A DNA stretch of 51,575 nucleotides, from the NCBI GenBank assembly GCA_046347015.1, contig JAXMHA010000020.1, positions 1 to 51,575 on the forward strand. The letters run 5' to 3'. Both the position numbers and the translations under genes were made by a program. Under the pieces are notes generated by a model that saw only the letters and a program-made list of their open reading frames with translations, was not told the DNA's origin and made no database searches. This DNA comes from Dokdonella_A sp046347015. Lineage in GTDB: Bacteria > Pseudomonadota > Gammaproteobacteria > Xanthomonadales > Rhodanobacteraceae. Shown piece after piece: positions 1 to 8,858 of the stretch (within the stretch, counting starts at the first letter, position 1; the number at the start of each line of letters is the position of its first letter).

Positions 1-284
1 GCCATTTCGCTGTCCCGCCACAGCCGGCCGTAGGCCAGCAGCACGCCGAGGAACACCGCCAGCGGCAGCAGGATCGTCAGCGCGTCGATGCTGTGCAGCC
101 CGATCAGCGTGAACAGCAAGTCGGCCGGAATCCGGCCCCGCGCGATCTTGGCCAGGAGGTCGGCGACCGCGCTGCCGATGACGATCAGCAGCAGGATGAC
201 GGTCACGGCGAGGAAACTGCCGGCGAGTTCGCGCAGCAGGTACCGATCGACGACGCGCAGGCGGGGCAGGTCCGCGCGCGTCAC
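1..284 (-). CDS. lptF: LptF, LPS export permease subunit (partial, N-terminal part)
   Basis: Only the first ~94 residues are inside the window; the gene runs off the left edge. The reverse translation reads RYLLRELAGSF, then a hydrophobic helix, then IPADLLFTLIGL and a second membrane segment LLPLAVFLGVLLAYGRL followed by DSEM. This is the start of the YjgP/YjgQ (LptF/LptG) family, the inner-membrane permeases that work with LptB to move LPS from the inner membrane to the Lpt bridge. Its place divergent to pepA is the usual gammaproteobacterial order lptGF < > pepA-holC-valS, which supports LptF over LptG. The chosen start is GTG at 284; an in-frame ATG at 323 would add 13 residues and neither has a strong Shine-Dalgarno. 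Confidence 0.85.
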   Translation of the reverse strand, partial: MTRADLPRLRVVDRYLLRELAGSFLAVTVILLLIVIGSAVADLLAKIARGRIPADLLFTLIGLHSIDALTILLPLAVFLGVLLAYGRLWRDSEM

Positions 285-305
285 CAGCCACCGCTGCGTT
301 TGGCT

Positions 306-311
306 TAGAAT
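306..311 (+). promoter_or_regulatory. Putative -10 box (TAGAAT) for pepA
   Basis: TAGAAT lies in the divergent lptF/pepA gap about 175 bases before the pepA ATG. No clear -35 is visible 17 bases upstream. The same TAGAAT hexamer is found before proS (15528), so it may be a common form in this genome. Inference from one element only. Confidence 0.35.
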
Positions 312-485
312 GCCGCCTTTCATTCCGGGACTCGCCGTTCGCGGATCGACGCGCGGACCGCCGCCGGCCGGATCCGCGCCATGGCTGCGCGCGCCTCCGG
401 CAGCGCGGCCGGAGCCCCGCCGCCTGCGACCGTCAGTTTACCTGCGCGATGGACCCGGAATGTCCCGTCTGCCCCGGAACCCACC

Positions 486-1970
486 ATGACCCTTGCCTTT
501 GCCCAGACCCGAGCCGAGCCCGAGACGGCGGCCACCGATTGCATCGTCGTCGGCGCGTTCGACGACAAGACGCTCGGCCCCGCCGCCGCCCGCGTCGACG
601 CGCGTTCCGGTGGCGCGATCACGCGCCTCGCCGAACAGCGCGACATCACCGGCAAGGCCGGCACCACGACGACGTTGTTCGGCCTGCCCGGCGTCGCGAG
701 TCCACGCGTCATCGTGGTTGGACTCGGACCGCGCGCGAAGTTCGACGCACACGCGTTTCGCCGCGCAGCCGCCGAATCCGCGCAGGCGCTGCGCGGCCTG
801 CCGGCGGCAACCGCCACGACGTTCCTGACCGGCCTCGACGTCCCGTCGCGACCGGCCGCGTGGAAGATCCGCACTGCCGCGCTCGCCGCCGACCATGCCG
901 CATACCGCTACACCGCCACGTTCAAGCCGAAGGACGAACCGGAACCGCCACGCCTGCAGTCGCTCGCGATGGCGGTGCATGACGAACAGTCGCGCGCACT
1001 TGCCGAAGCCACCGCGATCGCGTCCGGGGTGCGCTTCGCGCGCGAGCTCGGCAACCTGCCGCCGAACATCTGCACGCCGGCCCACATCGCGGCGCAGGCG
1101 AAGACGATCGCCGACGGCCATGCGGGTGTCACGCTCGAGGTGCTCGAACGGGACGACATGCAGAAGCTCGGCATGGGCGCGTTGCTCGGTGTCGCGCAGG
1201 GTTCGTCCAACCCGCCGAAGCTCATCGTGTTGCGCTGGCAGGGCGCGAGTGCCGGCGACCGGCCGTACGCACTGGTGGGCAAGGGCATCACGTTCGACAC
1301 CGGCGGCATTTCGCTGAAACCCGGCGCCGGCATGGAGGAGATGAAGTTCGACATGTGTGGCGGCGCGGCGATGCTCGGCACTTTCCTCGCCGCGGTGCAA
1401 TTGAAGTTGCCGCTCAACCTCGCCTGCGTCGTGCCGGCCGTCGAGAACATGCCGGATGGCAACGCCTACCGGCCGAGCGACGTCGTGACGACGATGTCCG
1501 GGCTCACGGTCGAGGTGCTGAACACCGACGCCGAAGGCCGACTGATCCTGTGCGATGCGCTGACCTACGTGCAGAAGTTCGATCCCGCAGTGATCGTCGA
1601 TGCTGCGACGCTGACCGGCGCCTGCGTCGTCGCGCTCGGCAAGCACGCGTCGGGCCTGATGTCGAAGGACGACGAACTCGCGCGCGACCTCCTCGCGGCG
1701 GGCGAGGACGCGCTCGATCGCGCCTGGCGTTTGCCGCTCTGGGACGACTACCAGAAGCAGCTCGAATCCGGTTTTGCCGACGTCGCCAACATCGGCGGCA
1801 AGTACGGCGGCGCGATCACGGCCGGGTGCTTCCTGTCGCGCTTCACCAACGGCCGCCGCTGGGCGCACCTCGACATCGCCGGCACCGCGTGGGCGGAAGG
1901 CCGCAAGGGCATGGCGACGGGGCGCCCGGTGCCGCTGCTCGTGCAGTACCTGCTCGACCGCTGCGCATGA
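486..1970 (+). CDS. pepA: Leucyl aminopeptidase PepA (M17 family)
   Basis: A 494-residue protein, the usual length for cytosol aminopeptidase. It removes N-terminal residues, preferably Leu, from peptides in the cytoplasm using two bound metal ions; in E. coli PepA also binds DNA in Xer recombination and carAB control. The M17 signature NTDAEGRL is at about residues 346-353, and the metal/active-site segment with GKGITFDTGG lies before it at about residues 260-275. I chose the ATG at 486 (MTLAFAQT) because upstream in-frame codons from 381 encode only Ala/Pro/Arg-rich sequence. The stop overlaps the start of the next gene (ATGA), so it heads an operon with the small membrane protein, holC and valS. 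Confidence 0.95.
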   Translation: MTLAFAQTRAEPETAATDCIVVGAFDDKTLGPAAARVDARSGGAITRLAEQRDITGKAGTTTTLFGLPGVASPRVIVVGLGPRAKFDAHAFRRAAAESAQALRGLPAATATTFLTGLDVPSRPAAWKIRTAALAADHAAYRYTATFKPKDEPEPPRLQSLAMAVHDEQSRALAEATAIASGVRFARELGNLPPNICTPAHIAAQAKTIADGHAGVTLEVLERDDMQKLGMGALLGVAQGSSNPPKLIVLRWQGASAGDRPYALVGKGITFDTGGISLKPGAGMEEMKFDMCGGAAMLGTFLAAVQLKLPLNLACVVPAVENMPDGNAYRPSDVVTTMSGLTVEVLNTDAEGRLILCDALTYVQKFDPAVIVDAATLTGACVVALGKHASGLMSKDDELARDLLAAGEDALDRAWRLPLWDDYQKQLESGFADVANIGGKYGGAITAGCFLSRFTNGRRWAHLDIAGTAWAEGRKGMATGRPVPLLVQYLLDRCA

Positions 1971-2380
1971 ATCCGTCCGAACGCCCGGTCCCGCTGCGCA
2001 AGCAGCGCGCGCTGGTGACGCTGGTCGGCGTGTCGCTGGTGCTCGGCGTCATCGACGCCGCGTTCGCCGCGCGCCTGCCGGCGGACGGCGCGCGCTTCGC
2101 GATCACGATGGCCGGCAATGTCGTCGCGCTGCTGGTCGGCTTCCACTGGCTGAACCTCGACAGCTTCGAACGCGGGATCCGCCGGCCGGTATGGCTCGAC
2201 ATCGGCATCGTGCTGCTGGCCGCGGGGTTCGTGCCGTACTACCTCTACAAGACCCGCCCCGAGGGCCGGCGCGGGCGCGCGATCATGGGATTCTTCGCGC
2301 TCATCGGCACGTGCATCATCGCGTCGGCCATTGGCGCGATGGCGATGATGTCGCTGCAGGGCGCGCCGCCCGCGGCCTGA
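1967..2380 (+). CDS. Small inner-membrane protein of unknown function
   Basis: 137 residues, starting with an ATG that overlaps the pepA stop (ATGA), so probably translationally coupled. There are four likely membrane helices: about residues 18-37, 44-62, 74-92 and 103-125. Between helices 3 and 4 is a short basic loop (YKTRPEGRRGRAIMGF). No catalytic motif is visible and I do not recognise a characterised family. Its position between pepA and holC suggests a lineage-specific insertion in this conserved operon. It ends 4 bases before holC. Confidence 0.8.
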   Translation: MNPSERPVPLRKQRALVTLVGVSLVLGVIDAAFAARLPADGARFAITMAGNVVALLVGFHWLNLDSFERGIRRPVWLDIGIVLLAAGFVPYYLYKTRPEGRRGRAIMGFFALIGTCIIASAIGAMAMMSLQGAPPAA

Positions 2381-2384
2381 CGCA

Positions 2385-2807
2385 ATGCCGCGCGCCGATT
2401 TCTACCTGATCGACACGCCCCGCTTCCGCGACCGCCCGCTGCTGCTCGTATGCGAGCTGGCGCGCAAGGCGTTCGCGGCCGGCACGCCGGCGGTGATCCT
2501 CGCCGGGTCGGACGAGCAGGCAACGGAGCTCGATGACTTGCTGTGGAGTTTCGACGACGACGCCTTCATTCCGCACCAGGTTGCCGGCGGCGACGACGAT
2601 GGTCTCGCAGCGGTATTGATCGCGCCGCCGGGCGCCGATGACGGCGGGCGCCCGCTCGCCATCAACCTGCGCGAAGGCTGTGCGCCGGGGCACCGTGATC
2701 GCATCCTCGAAGTGATTCCGGCCGACCCGGCTGCGCGCGCCGGCTCGCGCGAACGCTGGAAAGCGTACAAGACCGCCGGATTCACGGTGAACAAGCACGA
2801 CCTGTGA
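2385..2807 (+). CDS. holC: DNA polymerase III chi subunit HolC
   Basis: 140 residues, typical for HolC. The N-terminus (RADFYLIDTP) and the segment ELDDLLWSFDDDAFIPHQ match the chi-subunit fold. In the clamp-loader complex chi pairs with psi (HolD) and contacts SSB. The C-terminal region ERWKAYKTAGFTVNKHDL is also typical (chi proteins end with a RxxWRxYK-like helix). It sits between a small membrane-protein gene and valS, the standard neighbourhood. A damaged holD is also in this window at 8435-8858, so both accessory subunits are encoded within 6 kb. Confidence 0.93.
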   Translation: MPRADFYLIDTPRFRDRPLLLVCELARKAFAAGTPAVILAGSDEQATELDDLLWSFDDDAFIPHQVAGGDDDGLAAVLIAPPGADDGGRPLAINLREGCAPGHRDRILEVIPADPAARAGSRERWKAYKTAGFTVNKHDL

Positions 2808-2866
2808 CCGGGGCGTTCCGGCGCCGGGAGCCGGAAAGACGCGACGCGACTGGAACTGGACAAACG

Positions 2867-5781
2867 ATGATGGAAAAAAGCTACGACCCCGCACACGTCG
2901 AATCCCGCTGGTACGCGCGCTGGGAGGAATCCGGCTGCTTCAAGCCGCGCGGACACGGCGAGCCGTACTGCATCCTGCTGCCTCCGCCGAACGTCACCGG
3001 CACGCTGCACATGGGGCACGCGTTCCAGCAGACGATCATGGACGCGCTGATCCGCCACGCGCGGATGTGCGGCCGCAATACCCTGTGGCAGGGCGGCACC
3101 GACCACGCCGGCATCGCGACGCAGAAGATCGTCGAGAACCAGCTTGCCGCCGACGGGAAATCACGCCACGACCTCGGGCGCGCGGCGTTCGTCGAGCGCG
3201 TGTGGCAATGGAAGGCGGAATCGGGATCGACGATCACGCGGCAGATGCGCCGCCTCGGCGCGGCGGTCGACTGGTCGCGCGAACGCTTCACGATGGATGC
3301 GGGATTGTCGGCCGCGGTGCGCAAGGTATTCGTCGAGTGGTATCGCGCAGGGCTCATTTACCGCGGCAATCGGCTCGTCAACTGGGATCCCGTGCTCGGC
3401 ACCGCGGTGTCCGACCTCGAAGTGAACAACGTCGAGCGCGACGGGCACCTGTGGTCGATCCGATACCCGTTCACCGATGCGTCGTTGCGTGGCCCGGACG
3501 GCGAGGGAGGGTTGGTCGTCGCGACCACACGTCCGGAAACGATGCTCGGCGACGTCGCGGTCGCGGTGCACCCGGACGACGAGCGCTACCGGGCTTTCAT
3601 CGGCAAGACACTGAAGTTGCCGCTCGTCGGCCGTGAAATCCCGATCATTGCCGACGACTACGTCGATCGCGAGTTCGGCACCGGCTGCGTGAAGATCACG
3701 CCGGCGCACGACTTCAACGACTACGCGCTCGGCCAGCGGCACCGACTGCCGCAGATCACGGTCCTGACACTGGATGCGAAGGTCAACGACAACGCGCCGG
3801 CACCATACCGCGGCCTCGACCGCTACGTGGCGCGCAAGCGCATCGTGGCCGACCTCGAGTCGCAAGGCCTCCTGGTCGAGACGAAGGCGCACAAGCTGCA
3901 GGTGCCGGTCAGCCAGCGCAGCGACGCGGTGATCGAACCGATGCTGACCGACCAGTGGTTCGTCGACCTCACGTCGGACAAGGGGCGCACGGCAATCACG
4001 CAGCCCGCGCTCGATGCCGTCCGTTCGGGCGAAATCCGGTTCGTGCCGGAAAACTGGGCGACGACGTACACGCAGTGGCTCGACAACACCAGGACTGGTG
4101 CATATCGCGCCAGCTCTGGTGGGGCATCGTGATCCCGGCGCAGGTCGACGAGGCGGGCAACATCTTCGTCGGGAGACGAGGCCGATGCGCGCGCGCACGA
4201 CGACAGTGCCGGTCGCGGCAAGCAGACAGGACGAAGACGTGCTGACACGTGGTTCTCGTCCGCGCTGTTGTGGTCTCCTTCTCGACGCTGGGCTGGCCCT
4301 CCGGTCAGCCAGAGAAGAACGAACGCGGTGAAGTCGCTGCCGACTGGCCGCGCGATCAGGTGTTCTTGCCGAGCTCGGTGTTGGTCACCGGCTTCGACAT
4401 CATCTTCTTCTGGTCGCGCGGATGGTGGATACTACGAAGTACTTACCGGCCGCGTGCCGTTTCGCGAGGTGTACATCAACGCGATCGTGCGCGACGCCGA
4501 AGGGCAGAAGATGCTCGAAGTCCAGGGCAAACACGTCGACCCGCTGGACCTGATCGACGGCATCGACCTCGATGCGCTGGTGAACAAATCGACTGCGTCG
4601 CTGCTGATCCCGCAGGTACGCGAGAAAGTGGAGAAACGCATCCGCAAGGACTATCCCGACGGCATCGCCGCGATCGGCACCGACGCGCTGCGTTTCACGT
4701 TCGCCGCGCTCGCGAGCTACAGCCGCACGATCAATTTCGACCTGAAGCGCGCGGATGGCTACAAGGCGTTCTGCAACAAGCTCTGGAACGCGGCGCGATT
4801 CGTGCTGATGAACACGGGAGACGGGGAGGCGGGAACGGGAAATGGCAAGCCCGTGACGGTGCCGGCGCGCCATCCTCACGCGCCTCAACCACACGCTCGC
4901 CGAAGTGGCGCAGCACTTCTCGACGTGCATCGCTTCGACCTGCTCGCGCAGGCGTTGTACGAGTTCGTCTGGAACGACTACGGTGACCGGTTCCTCGAGC
5001 TGTCCAAACCGGCCTTGGGCAGCGACGACGCCGATGCCGCGGCGTCGACCTGCCGTACCCTGCTGGGCGTGCTGGACGCCGTGCTGCGCGCGCTGCACCC
5101 GGTCATTCCTTCATCACCGAGGAAATCCGGAGCGAGCTGCGCGCCTGATCGAAGGCGGGGATCCCGTCATCGCCTGTGGGCACGGCATCGAGGTGCATCC
5201 TCGAACTACCCTATCCGCGCGCGGACGAATATGTCGTCGACACCATCGCGAGCGCCGAAATCGAATGGCTGAAGGCAGTGCTGACCGAAGTCCGCCGCAT
5301 CCGCAGCGAGATGAACATCGCGCCCGGCAAGACGATTCCGCTGCTGTTCGCCGACGGCGATGCGACGTCGCCGCCGCGCCGCAAAGTTTGCGGCGCAAAT
5401 CGCGTGTTCCTCGCGCGCAGCGGGACGCCGCGCTGGCTCGACGCTGGCGCGGGCGAACCCGCCGCCGCCGCGGCCGTGGTCGGCACGTTGCGTGTGTTGA
5501 TTCCGCTCGCCGGCCTGATCGACGTCGACGCCGAGAAGGCGCGCCTGGGAAGGAAATCCAGCGACTCGAAGGCGAGATCGCGAAATCGACCGCCAAGCTT
5601 CTCGCCACCTTCGGCGAGCGCACGCCCGCCAAGGTCGGGATCAGGAACGCACGCGGCTCGCGGACTGAACGTCAAGCTCGACGCATTGCGCGATCAGGCG
5701 GCGCGGCTCGGCTCGCAACTGCCTGACCGCGATCCAGGTACCCGCGCGCCGCGATCGGGTTCGCCGCACGCCTGCCGCTGA
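2867..5781 (+). pseudogene. valS: Valyl-tRNA synthetase ValS, multiply frameshifted after about codon 405
   Basis: The first ~405 codons are intact and clearly ValS: PPPNVTGTLHMGHAF holds the HIGH motif (HMGH), and the editing domain includes TTRPETMLGD. From about 4085 the frame changes repeatedly. Identifiable pieces are QDWCISRQLWWG (frameshift near 4089), DEAGNIFVG, then SVLVTGFDIIFFW, GRVPFREVYINAIVRDAEGQKM, DALRFTFAALASYSRTINFD, FDLLAQALYEFVWNDY, EIEWLKAVLTEVRRIRSEMN and the C-terminal coiled-coil (KEIQRLEGEIAKSTAKL). Single bases appear missing in CTG(G)ACACG, TGG(G)TC, TT(C)ACC and CC(G)TTC, and the KMSKS loop at 4508-4525 has a +1/-1 pair giving KMLEVQG. Amino-acid conservation is high between the indels, which argues for assembly error rather than decay. 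Start is ATG at 2867 (or 2870). The exact 3' end, 5726 or 5781, is uncertain. Confidence 0.9.
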
Positions 5782-5784
5782 TGT

Positions 5785-6696
5785 TTACCCGGCCGCGCTC
5801 CTGAGCGGCGTCATCAAGACGAAGCGGGTGTCGTGAACGAACGGCGCGCCGTCGCCCGCAACGGCGTCGCCGGTTCCGCTCGACGCGACTCCGGCTGCGC
5901 CTTCAGCGTGATCCCACGGCAGCGGCAGCGTCGGACCCGGAATGTACGTCACCCATTGGCCGTAGCCCGGTGGCGGCTTCTGACAGCCGCTGGTTGAAAC
6001 CACCAAATCCATCGGGATCGTCGACACCCACGGCGCCTTGCCGGCGAGGTCGCCGGTGGTCGGCACATTGAACGTCCAGCGGCGCATGGCATGCAGCGTG
6101 GCGTCGCCGATGTCATGGCGCCAGCGTTCCATTTGCGCCGCATCGGCCACCTTGCGCAAGTCCACCTGACGCACTGCCGCAGCGGCGACGTGGCCATCCT
6201 TGTCGATCTTCATGACCACATAGACGGTGGCGTCAACGCCATTGACCATCACCGACCTCGGAAATCGCGGATTGACGGTCTCGCGAACGCTCAGGCACCG
6301 CCCCGCAGCACACGCTGGCGAATCCGCGTCCAGCGATTCGGCACCGAATTCGGCGTCCTCGACACGTGCTTCGAGCTGCCCCGACCCATTCAGGCGCGCG
6401 ACCACGCGGAGCGACATGCCGGCCTTGGCGAGCACAGCGTTGCCGTCGACGAGGATCGGCCGGAACTTCCAATTGGGCACCGTCTCGCCGATCAGCTTCG
6501 CGACGTCGGCGGGCACCTTGTCCTGCTGGTCGAGCGAATACCCGTGCACGCTGCCGTCGGGATTCACCGTGATGTCGCCGGTGACGACCATGCCCATCAC
6601 GACGCTCCGCTTGACTGCGTCGAGCCCGGTGCCAGCGAACGCAACTGCCGGCAGCAGCAGCGCGACCCACACGAACCACCCAGTCGAAAGTTTCAT
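5785..6696 (-). CDS. Secreted TonB-C-like protein, paralogue A
   Basis: 303 residues with an N-terminal signal peptide (about residues 1-21, ending AVAFA). It shows two TonB C-terminal-like modules. The first, about residues 35-105, has DGSVHGYSL followed by VPNWKFRPILVDGN. The second, about 150-220, has RFPRSVMVNGVDATVYVVMKI and HAMRRWTFNVP, the usual YPxxAxxxxVxGxVxVxxxIxxDGxV...AxxxWxF layout. There is no N-terminal TonB anchor plus Pro-rich spacer, so it is not a standard energy transducer; a periplasmic role is inferred. AGGAG lies about 9 bases before the ATG. It is a tandem paralogue of the next gene and the two share a near-identical 152-bp tract. It faces valS tail-to-tail. Confidence 0.75.
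   Translation of the reverse strand: MKLSTGWFVWVALLLPAVAFAGTGLDAVKRSVVMGMVVTGDITVNPDGSVHGYSLDQQDKVPADVAKLIGETVPNWKFRPILVDGNAVLAKAGMSLRVVARLNGSGQLEARVEDAEFGAESLDADSPACAAGRCLSVRETVNPRFPRSVMVNGVDATVYVVMKIDKDGHVAAAAVRQVDLRKVADAAQMERWRHDIGDATLHAMRRWTFNVPTTGDLAGKAPWVSTIPMDLVVSTSGCQKPPPGYGQWVTYIPGPTLPLPWDHAEGAAGVASSGTGDAVAGDGAPFVHDTRFVLMTPLRSAAG
6413..6564. repeat. 152-bp tract shared with paralogue B (copy 1)
   Basis: Differs from 7566-7717 at only two positions, while the flanking coding sequence is clearly diverged. Same orientation, about 1.15 kb apart. See the gene-conversion finding. Confidence 0.9.
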
Positions 6697-6913
6697 CGCG
6701 GACTCCTTGTCCCGGCGCGGCGCGGCCCCGTGCCGGCGCGGCGCCGCGATCGTAGTCCGCACCTTGCAAGAGTTCAACGATGCGCCGCGCAGGGATCGCC
6801 GCCCGGACGCCAAACCGGATGGGACACAACCGGTCCCTGACCTCATTCGCGTGTAACCGCCCTCACGGCCGCAGTGCGCAGCAAGTCGTCGATCGGGCGC
6901 AGGCTTCCCGTGA

Positions 6914-7849
6914 TCATCCCCCGCTGTGTGACGGTGCTGCAGGCACATTCGAGTCCTTCGCAAGTGGGGTGAGCAACACGAATCGCTCGTCTTGGACAAA
7001 CAATTCATCACCAGCCGGAATCGCACTACTCACACCATCGGTCGCGCCACCTTCGGCGTTTGGCTTTACCCACGGCATAACGGTCACCGGCCCCGGCACG
7101 TACGAATCCCACTGCCCGTACTCGACTCGTCCACTTGGTTCTCGACCCTTGATATGAAAATCCACAGGGACGATGGCGGCCCAATAGGGCTTCCCGGCGT
7201 CGTCACCGACCGTCGGCACGTTGAAGGTCCAGGTGCGCACGGCGTCCAGTGCCGCCTGCCCCATCCTCCGCCGCCATGATTCCAATACCGAAGGGTCCGC
7301 CACCGCACGTAAGTTGACTTGTCGGACCCCGGCTTGCGCGACTCGACCTTGGGAATCGATCTTGATGCTGATGTAGGCCGTGCCGGTAACCCCGCTTTGC
7401 ACCAGACGAACTGGATATTGGGGAAGTTCCTCTCGCTCCCGATAGGAGACGCAAACGCCCGGAGCGCACGTTCCGGAACCCGTCGACGCCTTGCTGCCGA
7501 ACGCGACACTGTCGACCGTCGCGACGAACTGGCCTAGCGACTCCTGCTCAGCGACGATGCGCAACGACATGCCGGCCTTGGCGAGCACAGCGTTGCCATC
7601 GACGAGGATCGGCCGGAACCTCCAATTGGGCACCGTCTCGCCGATCAGCTTCGCGACGTCGGCGGGCACCTTGTCCTGCTGGTCGAGCGAATACCCGTGC
7701 ACGCTGCCGTCGGGATTGACCTCGATGGTCCCCGTGACGACCATGCTCGCCTCGACGCTGCGCTTCACGTCCACTATCCCGGCGTGAGCGAACTCGTACG
7801 CTGGCAGCAGTGTTGCCGCCAGTGCCAGGAATCCTGTCGCAAGTTTCAT
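6914..7849 (-). CDS. Secreted TonB-C-like protein, paralogue B
   Basis: 311 residues with a signal peptide (about residues 1-26, ending FAHA) and the same two-module layout as paralogue A: DGSVHGYSL...VPNWRFRPILVDGN, then LPQYPVRLVQSGVTGTAYISIKI...AVRTWTFNVP. Both proteins also end alike (FVQDERFVLLTPL here, FVHDTRFVLMTPL in A). AGGAGTC sits just upstream of the ATG at 7849. The 217-bp gap between the two genes (6697-6913) shows no open frame of interest, but the sequences before both starts are related, so the duplication included the leader. Function unknown; a periplasmic location is inferred. Confidence 0.75.
   Translation of the reverse strand: MKLATGFLALAATLLPAYEFAHAGIVDVKRSVEASMVVTGTIEVNPDGSVHGYSLDQQDKVPADVAKLIGETVPNWRFRPILVDGNAVLAKAGMSLRIVAEQESLGQFVATVDSVAFGSKASTGSGTCAPGVCVSYREREELPQYPVRLVQSGVTGTAYISIKIDSQGRVAQAGVRQVNLRAVADPSVLESWRRRMGQAALDAVRTWTFNVPTVGDDAGKPYWAAIVPVDFHIKGREPSGRVEYGQWDSYVPGPVTVMPWVKPNAEGGATDGVSSAIPAGDELFVQDERFVLLTPLAKDSNVPAAPSHSGG
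7566..7717. repeat. 152-bp tract shared with paralogue A (copy 2)
   Basis: Second copy of the tract at 6413-6564, with two mismatches over 152 positions, in the same orientation and coding the same protein segment. Confidence 0.9.
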
Positions 7850-7951
7850 TTCCGACTCCTTGTCTTGACGCAACGCGGCCCATTGCCGGCACGGTGCCGC
7901 GATCCTGCGCCGCGCTCGTACCGGATCCAACAGCATGATATATGCACGCCG

Positions 7952-8429
7952 TCAGATTGCGGTCGGCAGCAGCTCCATCGCCATCACGATCGCGTCCTCG
8001 CGGCCACGGCGTGCCGGGTAGTAGTGCGGGCGGCGGCCGACTTCGTTGAAGCCGATCGATTCGTACAGCACGGCGGCGCCGCGGTTGCTCGGACGCACCT
8101 CGAGGAACATCCGTTCGGCGCGATGCCAGCGCGCGAGCTCGATCATGCGCAACACGATCCGGCGCCCGTAGCCACGCCGTTGTTCGGCGGGCGCGACGCA
8201 GACGTTCAACAGGTGCGCTTCCCCGGCACCGAACGACAGGATGCCGTAGCCGACGATTTCGGCCGGCCGCGCCAGCGCCCAGCAGTCATAGCCTGCGCGC
8301 AGGCAGTCGGCGAAGATGCCGCGCGTCCACGGGAAGTCATACGCGGCGAATTCGATCGCGGCAACCGCATCGAGATCCACTTCCTGCAACGGACGGAAAC
8401 TCGAAGGGCTCGGCGACGATCGCGACCAT
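7952..8429 (-). CDS. rimI: Ribosomal protein bS18 alanine N-acetyltransferase RimI (start region frameshifted)
   Basis: A GNAT acetyltransferase of about 158 residues that acetylates the N-terminus of ribosomal protein bS18. The acetyl-CoA loop is CVAPAEQRRGYGRRIV, with FLEVRPSNRGAAVLYESIGF following, which is typical of RimI. An uninterrupted frame starts only at a TTG (8389). The likely real start is ATG at 8429, giving MVAIVAEPFEF, and a single extra T (GAGTTTCCG for GAGTTCCG, near 8398) breaks the frame before RPLQEVDLDAV. That ATG lies 5 bases after the holD stop; holD-rimI is the order also found in E. coli. Last gene of the lipid operon. Confidence 0.88.
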
Positions 8430-8434
8430 GTCCG

Positions 8435-8858
8435 TCAGCGGGGATCACGCGCGTCGTGGATGAACCGGCGAAGGTCCGCCCATATCCGGCGCTTCGCCGC
8501 GGCATCGCCACGCAACGCCGCCAGCGGTGGCGCATCGAATCCGGCATGCGCAGGCCCGTACCACGCGCCAACGCCGGCATGCCAAACGTGATCACCGCAT
8601 CGGCACTTGCGGCCGTGCCGGATTCGACCAGCACGTCAGATCCCGCGCCGCGCAGCGTGCGTTCGAGATCGGCGTACAGTCCCGGACAGGCGCGGGCATC
8701 GACGGCGGCGACGCGCAACGCGATGGTCCGTACTGCCCGAACCTCGCCGAGGCGGCTCCCGCATGTTCCGCTGCCGCGGGCCCAGCGAACGCACGCCGCA
8801 GCAGCGACGCCTCGATGCCCATCTCGGCGAGCAGCGCGACCTGGCGATCAGTGTGCAT
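8435..8858 (-). pseudogene. holD: DNA polymerase III psi subunit HolD, two frameshifts
   Basis: Pieces in three frames line up as one psi-like protein: RQVALLAEMGIEASLLRRAF (matching the QLQQLGITQWxLRRP start of psi), then after a shift near 8740 RVAAVDARACPGLYADLERT and VITFGMPALARGTGLRMPD, then after a second shift near 8540 FDAPPLAALRGDAAAKRRIWADLRRFIHDA ending in TGA at 8435-8437. Psi bridges chi to the clamp loader. The ATG at 8858 overlaps the lipoprotein stop and rimI follows, as in other gammaproteobacteria. The joined protein has about 140 residues, the normal psi length. Both shifts are single-base, so assembly error is the likely cause. Psi is poorly conserved, so the identification leans on context. 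Confidence 0.7.

Noticed and set aside
438..1868. Long open frame on the minus strand across pepA
   Set aside because: Arg/His/Gln-rich shadow of a clear gene; high GC makes long antisense frames common here. The same holds for long antisense frames over proS, AACS and sppA.
4085..5781. A truncated 442-residue ValS as a functional product, or separate small genes in the broken part
   Set aside because: Each small frame matches successive ValS segments; a protein without KMSKS and the anticodon-binding domain would not be active.
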